From a bacterium (lineage in GTDB: Bacteria; Acidobacteriota; Thermoanaerobaculia; Multivoradales; J023), in assembly GCA_024226315.1 (NCBI GenBank), contig JAAELT010000349.1, forward strand, positions 1 to 63,138: a DNA stretch of 63,138 nucleotides, in the 5' to 3' direction. Both the position numbers and the translations under genes were made by a program. Numbering within the stretch: position 1 is the first letter of the stretch; every line of letters starts with the position of its first letter. Shown one piece after another: positions 48,345-57,472 of this stretch. A model generated the notes under the pieces. The model saw nothing but the letters and a program-made list of their open reading frames with translations. It did no database searches and was not told the DNA's origin.

Positions 48345-51300
48345 TCATGGCTGCGTCTCCTCTCGAGCGGAGCCGGCGGCGGCGGCGCGGATCGCCCGCG
48401 GGCTGTAGACGACGGCGCCGCGGGTGTCCTCGCCGGTCTCCGCTCCCACCGCCCAGTGATCGGACAGCCGGTACCACAGGGCCAGCACGTCGATGCTCTC
48501 CTCGAGGCCGATGGAATACTCGAGATAGAGCCGGGGGGCGAGGTAGCGGCCGACGGCAAAGGCGGCGCCGCCCAGGTCTTCCTCGGCGGTAAGGCCGAAT
48601 TGGGTGAAGCCCAGCTTCTCCACCAGGCTCGGTTCCTCGTCGACCGCGGCTTCGCCGGCTCCCATGCGCAGCCCGGTCAGCGCCGCCGACAGCGCCCCGA
48701 GCTCCTGCTCGGTCGGGTCCTCCAGCGAATAGCCGAAGACCAGCAGGCTGAGGATCTCGGACTCGGCCAGGGGCGGCTCGGAGAACAGCTCGACGGCCGG
48801 CGCCGTCGCCGCCCCGCTGACGCGCACGCCGACCCGCGCCGACTCGGTGTCGCGGGTGGCTTCGACGTCGAGCTGAGGATCGACGAGCGACGAGCGGGCG
48901 AAGACGATGCGGCCGCGGGAGATCTCGACGGCCTGGCCGTAGCGGCTGAAGGTGCCCGCCAGGAAAAAGGTTCCGGTGGCCGCGGCCTCGTATTCCTCGT
49001 GCTCGGTGATCCGCACCTCGCCGGTCACCTCGGCGTCCAGGCCGAGCCCGGCGATCTCGATCGGGGTGAGGGCGCGGATCCGGACGTCGGCTGCGAGCGG
49101 CAGCTCCGGCGCCGCCCTCTCCTGGGCCTCGGGCTGATCGGCGTAGACGACGTCGGGCGACGGCCGCACGGTCTCGGCGATCGGGCCGAGGACGATGCGG
49201 GAGTCCTCGATGCCGACCTCGCCGGTCACCGCCAGCCCGGAGGCGTCGGCCGCGAGCTCGAGGTCGGCGTCGGCCTGGACCCGGGTGCCGAAGCGCTCGA
49301 CCAGCAGCGCGTCGCGCACCCGCACCCGGATGTCGGCCACCGGTGGCTCCGACGGCGCCAGCAGGGCGCTGCCGTCGATCTCCACCCAACCCTCTTCGAA
49401 CTCGACCCTGCCCGAGATGTCGACGTCGCCGTTCTCGTCGAAGAGGATCTCGAGGTCGCCGCCGGAAGCCGCGAGTCCCGGTGCCGGGGCGAAGAGGCCG
49501 AAGCCGCTCACCGCCAGGCGGCCGGCCACCGCCGGCCGCCGCGGCCGGCCCCGGATCTCGAGCAGCGCGTCGACGGTACCGCTCAGGTCCTCGACCGGCA
49601 GTCCCGGGAGGCCCAGCTCCCCCAGGTCGGGCAGGTCGACGTCGAGCTCCAGGTCGAGGCCGGCGTCGTCCGGGCTCCGCCAGCGCTCGACCCGGCCAGA
49701 GAGGCGGGCCGAGGCGTCGCCCGCGGCGACGTCCATCTCGAGCTCGAGATCCTCCTCGGCGCGCGCGGCGAGCCGCACCCCGGTGAGGCGCAGGGGACCC
49801 TCGCCGGCCAGGGCGATTTCCACCCCGCGGCCGCGGAGGGCGCCGTCGATCGCCGGCTGGCCGTCCTCCAGGCGCCACTCGAAGTCGCCGGCGACGACTC
49901 CCCCCAACGTCACCGGCCTGCCGGCGGCGGCGCTCGCCGCCCCGTCGAGCAGGCCGAGCGGGAAGCGATCCATCTCCAGGGTGCCCGGGACGCCGGGCGA
50001 TCGCGGGAGGTCGACGCAGAGCCGCGTCTCGGCCGAGGCCAGACACGCCGGCGCCTCCAGGCGGATCTCCCCGCCGGCGACGACGACGGCCGCCGGCTCG
50101 CTCAACGCCCAGTCGCCGAAGTCCCGCGTCGCCAGCTCCATCCGGTTCAGCCGCACCCGGGGCTCCCCGGAGAGATCCGCCGAACCTGTTACCAGCACCT
50201 GTCCGATCGGCGAGAGCCAGCGGCTCGTGAAGTCGAAGGCGCGGTCCCGGCCCGTGGCCTCGAAACGCAGCGAGTCGACGTCCACCGGACCCTTCAGCGG
50301 CCCGCCCTCCAGGCGGGCCGAGAGCTCGCCTCCCGGGCGCAGGTCGAGGGCGGCCTCGCCGTCGACCGAGGCGAGCGACCAGCCTTCCCAGCTCATCGAG
50401 GAGCCGGTGATCTCGGCCGAAGCCTCGACGCCCTCCGGATGCGGCGTGATCTCCGCGGTGACGAGGGCCGCACCCGAGACGCCGGGGATCAGGTCGCCCA
50501 GGTCGCGGAGGTCGAAACGCGCCCGGATCGGCTGTTCCGGCCAGGCCGGGGCGGCGACGTCGATTCGGCTGCGGCCGGACCGGAGAGCGAGGGACGCCGA
50601 TGCCAGCTTCAGGTCCTCGAGAACCATCTTCCCGCCGCCCCGCAGCCGCCGGCCGAGGAAACGGCCCTCGAGCCCCTCGATCGCGGCCTCCAGGTGCCGG
50701 TCGGTGCCGGAGATCGCCAGCGCGCCGTCGATCCGTGCCGGCCAGTCGGGCCAGAGGACGGCCGGGTTCAGCCCCCGGACCTCGCCATGGGCGTCCACCG
50801 CCAGGGCCTCGCCCCACTCCACGTGGCCGGCGAGAGCGATCTCGGCGCCCTGGCCGGAAATCGCGAAGCGGGACACCCGCGCGCTCTCGGGCGACAGGAG
50901 GGCGTCGAGCGCCAGGTCGAAGGGCATGCCGCCGATCGGCACGAGGCCCTCGGCGGCGACCGACAGCGCGTCGACGGGCCCTTCGGCGACGAGGCGGCCG
51001 ACCGGGACACCGAGCGGGCCGGCCGCCGCACCGTCCCAACGCCAGGCGGCGGCCAGGCGTACCGCACCGTCCGCGGCCAGCCCCACTTCGCTTTCTTCGA
51101 GGTCGACCTCGATTCCGGCCGAGGTCACCGCCAGGGCTCCCTGCAACCGGAGGACGTCGTCGCGCACCTCCGCCCTCATGCCGTTCACCGAGATCGTCTC
51201 GTCCCCGACGCCGACCGACCCGGCGACCTCGACCACGGGCAGCACGCCCCTCAGACGCAGCGCGGCACTGACGGGTTCGAGACTGGACCGCACCTCCAGG

Positions 51301-52016
51301 TCGACGGTGGGCCGCTTCAGCGCCTTCGTCAGCAGGCCGTCGACCTCTGTCCCCAGATCCGGCGCCGACGCCCGCACCCGGGTCTCGTCCAGGTCGCCTT
51401 CCAGGCCGAGATCCACCTGCCTCCCCGCGAGCTCCGCGGCCAGCTCCAACCGATGCCGCCAGTTGGCGGCGGTGTCGATCCACAGGCTGCCGCCCACGGT
51501 CGCCGCCTTCCCTCGCACCGCCAGCGAAGGCACCTCGATCACGCCGTCGGCGAGGGCCGCCGAGCCCCGGAGGTCGGTCAGCCGCAGCGCCCCCTCCTCC
51601 CCCTCGACGATCACCTCCACCCGCTCCACCTCGAAGCCCTCGAGCGCCAGGGCCAGGCCCGGGTCCACCACCGGCAGGGATTCGGGGCGCCGAACCTCCG
51701 CCAGCTCGGCGCGCAGGGTCTCGACCCGCAGCGAGCGGATCGCGAGGCTCGGTCCGGCGAGCCGGAGATCCCACTCGGCGGCCAGGCCGTCGAGTGTCAC
51801 CCGGTCTTCGGGCCACGCCACCTCGAGCCGCTCGGCGCGCAGGCCGGAGAGTGGGCTGCCTTCCAGCCCGCGAACGGTGAACTCGACCCCCGCCGCGGAC
51901 TCGGCGAGCCGTAGCGCCGCGATCAGTCCGAGGCGAGTTCGCGCCAGCGCCGCGATCGCCAACGCCAGCAGCAGTGCCAGGGCGGCGAGGGTCAGCAGCG
52001 GTCGGCGCCGCCTCAT
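48345..52016 (-). CDS. tamB: TamB / AsmA-like translocation and assembly module protein
   Basis: 1223 aa, the usual size class. N-terminal membrane anchor about 5-25 (LLTLAALALLLALAIAAL), then over 1000 residues of repetitive beta-strand sequence (for example AVRGKAATVGGSLWIDTAANW). The C-terminal TamB domain is recognisable: TPIEIAGLGLDAEVTGEVRI, GTFFLAGTFSRYGQAVEISRG, RIVFARSSLVDPQLDVEATR, LFSEPPLAESEILSLLVFGYS, and the final part LYLEYSIGLEESIDVLALWYRLS. TamB spans the periplasm with TamA and is implicated in outer membrane protein assembly and phospholipid traffic. The start overlaps the tamA stop by 4 nt, confirming the pair. Confidence 0.95.
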   Translation of the reverse strand: MRRRRPLLTLAALALLLALAIAALARTRLGLIAALRLAESAAGVEFTVRGLEGSPLSGLRAERLEVAWPEDRVTLDGLAAEWDLRLAGPSLAIRSLRVETLRAELAEVRRPESLPVVDPGLALALEGFEVERVEVIVEGEEGALRLTDLRGSAALADGVIEVPSLAVRGKAATVGGSLWIDTAANWRHRLELAAELAGRQVDLGLEGDLDETRVRASAPDLGTEVDGLLTKALKRPTVDLEVRSSLEPVSAALRLRGVLPVVEVAGSVGVGDETISVNGMRAEVRDDVLRLQGALAVTSAGIEVDLEESEVGLAADGAVRLAAAWRWDGAAAGPLGVPVGRLVAEGPVDALSVAAEGLVPIGGMPFDLALDALLSPESARVSRFAISGQGAEIALAGHVEWGEALAVDAHGEVRGLNPAVLWPDWPARIDGALAISGTDRHLEAAIEGLEGRFLGRRLRGGGKMVLEDLKLASASLALRSGRSRIDVAAPAWPEQPIRARFDLRDLGDLIPGVSGAALVTAEITPHPEGVEASAEITGSSMSWEGWSLASVDGEAALDLRPGGELSARLEGGPLKGPVDVDSLRFEATGRDRAFDFTSRWLSPIGQVLVTGSADLSGEPRVRLNRMELATRDFGDWALSEPAAVVVAGGEIRLEAPACLASAETRLCVDLPRSPGVPGTLEMDRFPLGLLDGAASAAAGRPVTLGGVVAGDFEWRLEDGQPAIDGALRGRGVEIALAGEGPLRLTGVRLAARAEEDLELEMDVAAGDASARLSGRVERWRSPDDAGLDLELDVDLPDLGELGLPGLPVEDLSGTVDALLEIRGRPRRPAVAGRLAVSGFGLFAPAPGLAASGGDLEILFDENGDVDISGRVEFEEGWVEIDGSALLAPSEPPVADIRVRVRDALLVERFGTRVQADADLELAADASGLAVTGEVGIEDSRIVLGPIAETVRPSPDVVYADQPEAQERAAPELPLAADVRIRALTPIEIAGLGLDAEVTGEVRITEHEEYEAAATGTFFLAGTFSRYGQAVEISRGRIVFARSSLVDPQLDVEATRDTESARVGVRVSGAATAPAVELFSEPPLAESEILSLLVFGYSLEDPTEQELGALSAALTGLRMGAGEAAVDEEPSLVEKLGFTQFGLTAEEDLGGAAFAVGRYLAPRLYLEYSIGLEESIDVLALWYRLSDHWAVGAETGEDTRGAVVYSPRAIRAAAAGSAREETQP

Positions 52017-53899
52017 AGGTCCGGCCCCACGGTGAAGTGCAGGCGCGGCTTCGCATCGTCCGCGGTCAGCGGGTAGGCCAGGTCCAGGCGGACCATGCCG
52101 ATCGGGGTGGCCAGCCGGACGCCGAGGCCGGCCCCGACCTCGATCTCGTCGCCGAAGTCACTGCCGAAGTCGTCGTAGGCATTGCCGGCGTCGACGAAGG
52201 CCGCCAGGCGCAGCAGGTCCGGCGCCGGCAGGGTCCGGCGAAAGACCTTCGACAGGCCGCGCTCGATCTCCAGGCCGGCGACGGCGAGGTGCCTGCCGCC
52301 GATCACCTCACCCGCCTGGTTGCGGGGTCCGAGGGACTCGAAGGCGAAGCCGCGCAGGCTGCGGTCGCCGCCGGCGTAGTAGCGCAGCGAGGCGGGCAGG
52401 TGGTCGAAGTCGTCGACTTCGGTCCAGCCGAGGCGGACGCGGCCGATCAGGCGGGTCTTCTCACCCAGCCCCAGGAGGCGCCGGCCCCGGAGGTCGAGCT
52501 GCAGCACCGAGGTGTCGCTGGCCAGGGAATCGGAGGCGAGTTTGAAACCGCCGGTGAGGGACCAGCCGGAACGGGGAATCGCCTCACGTTTCGGCCGCGA
52601 GCGGCGCAACGAGCCCTGCAGCAGCAGCAGCTCGGACTCCCCCGCCTCGCCACCGACCACGAAGTCTTCCGCCAGGAAACGCAGCGAGCCGGTGTGACGC
52701 CACTTCCGCCAGAGACGCTGGTGGACGATCGAGAAGGCGGCGTTGCGCTTGTCGTTGGTCTTCGTGGTCTCGTCCAGGGCGTCGAGGCCGAAGGAAACCA
52801 GGCGATCGAGCCGCCGCCGATCGGGGATCGAGTAGGTGACCTCGGTGCGCGAGCGCTCGGTGCCCGGGGACAGCTGGGCGCGGAAGGAGTGGCCGCGCGG
52901 GTTGAGCCAGCGGCGCTCGTAGAGGCCTTCCAGCGAGAACCCCGAGTCCGATCCTCCGGAGGCGCCGAATTCGAGCTGGCGGGGGGGCATCGGGACCACC
53001 CGCGCCAGCAGGGGCACGCGGTGATCGATGCTCGCCTGGTCGAGCCGGGGCGTGACCTCGGCGCTGCGGAAGTACGGGCTGTCGGTCAGCCGCCGGGTCA
53101 GACGCAGGATCGCTTGTCTGCTGTACGGATCGCCGGGCCGGATGCGGACGTAACGCTGCATGAAGGCGTCTGGGAACTGGGCTCCCTGAAAACGCACCTC
53201 ACCGAAGACATGTGTCGGACCGACGTCCCACCGCAAGGACACCTCCGCCGTGCCGAGCTGACGGTCCACCAGCACCCGATGCTCCACCAGCGAGGCCAGC
53301 GGCCAGCCGCGATCGTGCAGCGCCGACAGCACGGCCAGCTTGCCCTCCTCGTAGGCGGTGTGGTCGAACCGCCGGCCCACTTTCAGCCCCAGCAGCGCCA
53401 GCAGCCGCTGTTCCTTCTCCGGCGACAGCTCGCCGCCGGTGAAGCGCACCTCGAGCTCGGTGATGCGGGTCGGCGGGCCGGCGTCGATCACCAGCGCCTC
53501 GGGCCGACCGTCCTCGCCCGCGACGACCTGCACCGTCGGCCGGTCATAGCCGAAGGGAGCCAGCGCCGCGGCGACCTGGCCCGGCGCCGCCCTCACCAGC
53601 CGGCGGAGCCGCGCCGGGTCGCGACGGAGGCGCGCCAACGCAACACCGTCGGCGAGCGCGTCGCGCCGAAGGCGCGCCGACGAAGCACTGTGGCTGGCGG
53701 CCAGCAGGCGGACGTGGGCCTGGACGTTGGCGAGCAGGGCGCCCTCGACGCCCTCGACCCGGATTCTGTCTTCAGCGCCTTCGGCGCCCGCGGCCGCCGA
53801 AGGTCCGCCACAGGCCAGGGCGAGCACCAACCCGGCGAGGGCCAGCCGGCGGACGGACACCGCGGCGAGCCCTCGCCTCTCAGGCGCCGTTCCCGTCAC
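52013..53899 (-). CDS. tamA: TamA / Omp85-family outer membrane assembly protein
   Basis: 628 aa. Signal about 17-42, POTRA-like domains to about 300 (TRITELEVRFTGGELSPEKEQRLLALLGLKVGRRFD; PTHVFGEVRFQGAQFPDAFMQRYVRIRPGDPYSRQ), then a 16-strand-type barrel with the Omp85 signature GGDRSLRGFAFESLGP (lid-lock RGF) and a C-terminal strand MVRLDLAYPLTADDAKPRLHFTVGPDL. The family inserts outer membrane proteins. Coupling to tamB by ATGA overlap supports TamA rather than BamA. The frame begins with GTG 53899 after GAGGAAC; a downstream start is possible. Confidence 0.93.
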   Translation of the reverse strand: MTGTAPERRGLAAVSVRRLALAGLVLALACGGPSAAAGAEGAEDRIRVEGVEGALLANVQAHVRLLAASHSASSARLRRDALADGVALARLRRDPARLRRLVRAAPGQVAAALAPFGYDRPTVQVVAGEDGRPEALVIDAGPPTRITELEVRFTGGELSPEKEQRLLALLGLKVGRRFDHTAYEEGKLAVLSALHDRGWPLASLVEHRVLVDRQLGTAEVSLRWDVGPTHVFGEVRFQGAQFPDAFMQRYVRIRPGDPYSRQAILRLTRRLTDSPYFRSAEVTPRLDQASIDHRVPLLARVVPMPPRQLEFGASGGSDSGFSLEGLYERRWLNPRGHSFRAQLSPGTERSRTEVTYSIPDRRRLDRLVSFGLDALDETTKTNDKRNAAFSIVHQRLWRKWRHTGSLRFLAEDFVVGGEAGESELLLLQGSLRRSRPKREAIPRSGWSLTGGFKLASDSLASDTSVLQLDLRGRRLLGLGEKTRLIGRVRLGWTEVDDFDHLPASLRYYAGGDRSLRGFAFESLGPRNQAGEVIGGRHLAVAGLEIERGLSKVFRRTLPAPDLLRLAAFVDAGNAYDDFGSDFGDEIEVGAGLGVRLATPIGMVRLDLAYPLTADDAKPRLHFTVGPDL

Positions 53900-53941
53900 G
53901 TTCCTCGAGCAGTACCGCGATGCCCGCCCGAGGGAGCAGGA

Positions 53942-54319
53942 TCATTCGCCTTCCTCGTCTTTGAGAATCTCGCCCCAGGCTTTGAGCTCGACGAGCTTCA
54001 TCAACGACTCGCACCGCTCGCGGTCGAGCTTCCAGATGCGATACAGACCCGCTTTCTCGACGATCTTCGCGGTCACGAGAATCTCACCTTTGTCGATGAC
54101 CCCCTTGTCCTCATAGTCGCCGAGCTCGGACAGGATGGCGAGCTTGATCACTCCATGCTTGGTGTCATCGATGTAGGAATGGTCTTTGCACCAATCCATG
54201 GCACCGATCAATCCGGCGAGCCTCTTGGCGTCCTCCTCGTCGTCGGCGAGCGCCGGCAGCGCGGCGAAAGACACCAGAATCAGCAAGGCGACGCTCCACA
54301 TCATCTTCTTGGAAACCAT
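53942..54319 (-). CDS. Small secreted protein of unknown function
   Basis: 125 aa. Signal peptide about 1-25 (MMWSVALLILVSFAALPALA-DD) and AGAGGAG ahead of the ATG. The mature part is helical and charged, with two Cys (MDWCKDH and RERCESL) that could form a disulfide. No family recognised. It is 42 nt upstream of tamA on the same strand. Confidence 0.75.
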   Translation of the reverse strand: MVSKKMMWSVALLILVSFAALPALADDEEDAKRLAGLIGAMDWCKDHSYIDDTKHGVIKLAILSELGDYEDKGVIDKGEILVTAKIVEKAGLYRIWKLDRERCESLMKLVELKAWGEILKDEEGE

Positions 54320-54404
54320 CAGCTTCTCCTCTTTCTGAGTTGGAAGTTCGAAATCCGGTCGGGGCCGACCCTGTGCCGGCCCGGGACCGCCGGAGTCTGC
54401 GGGG

Positions 54405-55022
54405 CTACTCGAGCAACCCGGCCTCGCGCAGCTCGTCGTCGACCGCGGACGCGTAGTCGCTGACGAAGCGCTCGATGTCGCCGGGGTCGGTGGTCTCGCT
54501 GCGGCCGGCCCAGATCAGCTTCTCGTCCGCCAGCCCGTAGAGCAGCGTCTCGACGGTGTAGACGGTCGCGGTGGTCGTGTACCCGGGTTCGTACACGGTG
54601 GTCCAACCGCGGCGCCAGTAGCCGCCCCAGCTGCGGTAGTAGGTCGGCGAGTGCCAGGTCTGCCCCGGCACGTAGTTCTCTTCCTGCTCGACGTCGACTG
54701 CCTGCAGGACCAGCGCGTAGTCGAAGCCGGCCTCCTGGAGCACCGTCTTCGCCTTGTCGGTGTCCTTCGCCTGCTCGCCAGGCAGGACGGTGTAGCCGGC
54801 CACGCCCTCGGCGCCACGCGCGCTGAGCTCGCCGGCGAGCAGGTCTTCAGCGGGCCTGCGGACGGAGCTGCGCGGGCTGACCACGAACGTGGCGACCTTC
54901 TTGCCGAACAGCGTTCCGGGGCCCGCGGTGGGCTCCTTCCAGGTCGACACGAAGCGCGTCGAGCTGCAGCCGGCGAGAAACAGCGCCGTGATGATCGAAA
55001 CCGCGATGAGTATCTTCCTCAT
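54405..55022 (-). CDS. DUF4136-like lipoprotein
   Basis: 205 aa. Lipobox FLAGCSS (Cys19). The mature start FVSTWKEPTAGPGTLFGKKVATFVV, the central LQEAGFDYALVLQAVDVEQEENYVPG, an aromatic Tyr/Trp/Gly-rich loop (YYRSWGGYWRRGWTT) and VETLLYGLADEKLIWAGRSETT are typical of DUF4136-type envelope lipoproteins. The function is unknown. GAGGAG lies upstream of ATG 55022. It is 52 nt after the third paralogous lipoprotein gene. Confidence 0.85.
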   Translation of the reverse strand: MRKILIAVSIITALFLAGCSSTRFVSTWKEPTAGPGTLFGKKVATFVVSPRSSVRRPAEDLLAGELSARGAEGVAGYTVLPGEQAKDTDKAKTVLQEAGFDYALVLQAVDVEQEENYVPGQTWHSPTYYRSWGGYWRRGWTTVYEPGYTTTATVYTVETLLYGLADEKLIWAGRSETTDPGDIERFVSDYASAVDDELREAGLLE

Positions 55023-55074
55023 GTCGTGTTGTCTCCTCGTAATCGTTGTGCCGGCCGGTGGCCAGCGTTTCCAT

Positions 55075-56241
55075 CTAGTTGTCGGTGTCTTCCAGGACCT
55101 CGTCGATCAGGGCTTCCTCATCTTCGACAGCGGTGCCGGCGGCCTGCTGGCCGACGTTGAGCACGAGCTGCGCGCCGCCGCCCTTGCCGGCCTCGGTGAG
55201 GTTCATCAGCAGCGCCAGGTAGGCGAAGGTGCGCTTGGAGTCGGCGTCGGTGTGGTCGATCCAGAACCAGTGGTCGCGGTAGCGTACGGCGACGTGCGGG
55301 TTCGCTGGCGGCTCGCCGGCGGAGTGGATGCGCAGGAAGCGCGCCGCGCTCTCGTCCAGGGCGCCGATCTTCGGCGCCACCCCGCTCGCCAGGTCCTCGG
55401 GCGGCACCTCGACGTAGGCGCCGAGGGTGGAGAGCAGCGACAGCACGGAGCGGGTCTGGATGGCGATCGTCTCGGGGTCGGTCGAGCGGTTGCCGGCCAC
55501 CACTGTGTAGCAGTCGGTGCTCGGACTCAGATCGAGGGTCCGGCGCAGGTCCTGAAGCGACCGTCGCCCCTCCTCGGACAGCCGTTCGGACCTGAAGCAC
55601 AGGAGCATCGACGCCCGCCGGCCCGTACCGGTGCGCTGGATCGAGAGCGCCCTTTCGAGCTGGGCCTGGTGGATCCCGCGGATGAAGGCATTGAACTCCG
55701 GATCGATCCGCAGATTCCATCCCTCGTCGTAGATGACGTGGAGGTTGCGCCGGCCATTGACCGCGTACAGCATGGTCTCGAGCACGCGGTCCGCCGACCA
55801 GCCGGACGACTGCAGCAGCGACAGCACCACCGACGAGGGCACCGGCGACAGCAGGCTCTGGACGAACTGCGGGCCGCCGAGGGGCGACATGATCGTCCGG
55901 GGGTTCTCGTTGATCTTGCCGGTGTAGAAGGCCTGCAGGTTGTCCTTGGAGCCGAACGGAGATTTCAGGACGCCGCCGGCGATCAACTGGTGCTGCAACG
56001 TGTAGTTGGTGACCGCGGTGTCGATCTTGGTGAACACCGGCCAGTCGGCGTAGCGCATGCGCACGATGTTGGTCAGGGCCTCGTGCTTCCAGGATTCTCC
56101 CACCGCGGTGGCGTAGTCGATGTGGTCGGTTACGGTCAGCTTCGGGCCCATCCGCAGACAGCCACCGGAGGCGGTCAGGAGCACGGCCAGAAGAGCGGTG
56201 GCCACCAAGCGGCGTGGGGTTCCGTGCTGTTTCTGAGTCAT
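55075..56241 (-). CDS. Lipoprotein of an unnamed family, paralogue 3 of 3
   Basis: 388 aa. Lipobox ASGGC (Cys28) after a hydrophobic segment; near-perfect Shine-Dalgarno GGAGGTG before the ATG. It shares with the next two genes upstream: DYATAVGESWKHEALTNIVRMRY, a Thr/Val/Leu-rich segment (TNYTLQHQLIAGGVLKSPF), YVEVPPEDLASGVAP, HWFWIDHTDADSKRTFAYLALLMNLTEAG and GGGAQLVLNV. It is the most divergent copy, lacks the FPxFLDLTQVV block and has an extra acidic tail (VEDEEALIDEVLEDTDN). I do not recognise the family. Confidence 0.85.
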   Translation of the reverse strand: MTQKQHGTPRRLVATALLAVLLTASGGCLRMGPKLTVTDHIDYATAVGESWKHEALTNIVRMRYADWPVFTKIDTAVTNYTLQHQLIAGGVLKSPFGSKDNLQAFYTGKINENPRTIMSPLGGPQFVQSLLSPVPSSVVLSLLQSSGWSADRVLETMLYAVNGRRNLHVIYDEGWNLRIDPEFNAFIRGIHQAQLERALSIQRTGTGRRASMLLCFRSERLSEEGRRSLQDLRRTLDLSPSTDCYTVVAGNRSTDPETIAIQTRSVLSLLSTLGAYVEVPPEDLASGVAPKIGALDESAARFLRIHSAGEPPANPHVAVRYRDHWFWIDHTDADSKRTFAYLALLMNLTEAGKGGGAQLVLNVGQQAAGTAVEDEEALIDEVLEDTDN

Positions 56242-56255
56242 GGTCTCACCTCCTC

Positions 56256-57458
56256 TCAGTTGGTGGTCACCACGAGCTGGGCGCCGCCGCCGCCGCTCTC
56301 GGTGATGCTCAGCAGCATCGCCAGATAGGCGAAGGTGCGCTTCGAGTGGTCGTCGTCGTTGTCGATCCAGAACCAGCTGCCGGCGTACTTCACCGCCACC
56401 AGCGGATCGTCCGGCGGGCTCGGCCCGGAGCGGATGCGGATCAGCGGCCGATCGCCCGAGCCGCCGATGACTTCGGTGACCGCCAGCCGCGGGGCGGCGC
56501 CCGAGGCCAGATCCTCCGCCGGCACCTCGACGCAGGCGGCGAGCTCGACCAGGAAATGCATCAGCGAGCGGGTCTGCACGGCCACGGACTTGTCGTCCGG
56601 AGGGATGTCGCCCGGCACCACGTCGTAGCAGTCGACTTGCGGATCCAGGCCGAGCTCGCTACGCATCGCGGCGAGCCGCTCGCGGCCCGCGTCCGACAGC
56701 GCTTCGGGCCAGAAGCAGAGCTCGACCCGGATCGGCGGCGGCGGCGGCAGGGCGGCCATGGCGGCGCCGCGCACCGTCGCGCTCGGCGCAGCGGCGGCGG
56801 CCTGGGCCACCGCCGAGGCCTGGAGGATGGCCGCCGTGTCCTCGGCGGACAGCGGCTTCATGTGCGCCGACAGCGCGTTCGCCAGCTGCGCTTCCTGCAT
56901 CGCGTCGACGAAGCGGACGAACTGCGGATCGGCCCGGTTGACGTCGTGCCCCTGGAGCTCCCGATTCGTCCAGCCGTTGGCCGACACCACCAGACCCTCG
57001 AGCAGGCGGTCCGCCGGCCAGCCGGTCTGGATCAGCGACAGGATCACCGACATGTCGATCGGGGTGAGCAGCTTGCGCACGAAGTCGGCGCCGCCGACCG
57101 GAAGGTAGGTGAGGCTGGGCTTCTCCGCGAACTGCGCGGTGTAGACGCCCGAGAAATCGTCGTTGGGATGCAGGAACGGGGTCTTGATCAGGCCCTTGAT
57201 CGCCAGCTGGTGCAGCAGGGAGTAGCTGGTCACCACCTGGGTCAGGTCGAGGAAGCTCGGAAACTCCGAGTAGCGGATCCTGACGATGTTGAGCAGCGCC
57301 TGCTGCTTGCGCGCGTCGGCGATCGCCGACGCGTAGTCGCGCCGGTCCTGCGGCAGCATGCGGCTGCCGGTGCCCAGACAGCCGCCGGCGAGCATCGCCG
57401 CCAGGCCCAGGCACACCATCCGCCGCCGCCGCGAGTCGCTTCTTCTTGCCATTGTCAT
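56256..57458 (-). CDS. Lipoprotein of an unnamed family, paralogue 2 of 3
   Basis: 400 aa from ATG 57458, with AAGGAG six bases upstream. Lipobox LAGGC (Cys27). Shared blocks: DYASAIADARKQQALLNIVRIRY, SEFPSFLDLTQVVTSYSL, PSLTYLPVGGADFVRKLLTP, a Gly/Trp turn QTGWPADRLLEGL, an Ala/Pro-rich insert about 215-250, VEVPAEDLASGAAPRL, SWFWIDNDDDHSKRTFAYLAMLLSITESG and a Gly-rich end GGGGAQLVVTTN. The strong pairing of the last block with paralogue 1 implies a fairly recent duplication. Function unknown; an envelope location is inferred. Confidence 0.87.
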   Translation of the reverse strand: MTMARRSDSRRRRMVCLGLAAMLAGGCLGTGSRMLPQDRRDYASAIADARKQQALLNIVRIRYSEFPSFLDLTQVVTSYSLLHQLAIKGLIKTPFLHPNDDFSGVYTAQFAEKPSLTYLPVGGADFVRKLLTPIDMSVILSLIQTGWPADRLLEGLVVSANGWTNRELQGHDVNRADPQFVRFVDAMQEAQLANALSAHMKPLSAEDTAAILQASAVAQAAAAAPSATVRGAAMAALPPPPPIRVELCFWPEALSDAGRERLAAMRSELGLDPQVDCYDVVPGDIPPDDKSVAVQTRSLMHFLVELAACVEVPAEDLASGAAPRLAVTEVIGGSGDRPLIRIRSGPSPPDDPLVAVKYAGSWFWIDNDDDHSKRTFAYLAMLLSITESGGGGAQLVVTTN

Positions 57459-57472
57459 GCGAATCTCCTTCC

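Noticed and set aside
47832..52056. Very long open frames overlapping tamB in other frames and on the opposite strand (over 1300 codons)
   Set aside because: They are Arg/Gly/Pro-rich shadows; only the 48345-52016 minus frame shows a signal anchor, beta-strand pattern and the TamB C-terminal domain.
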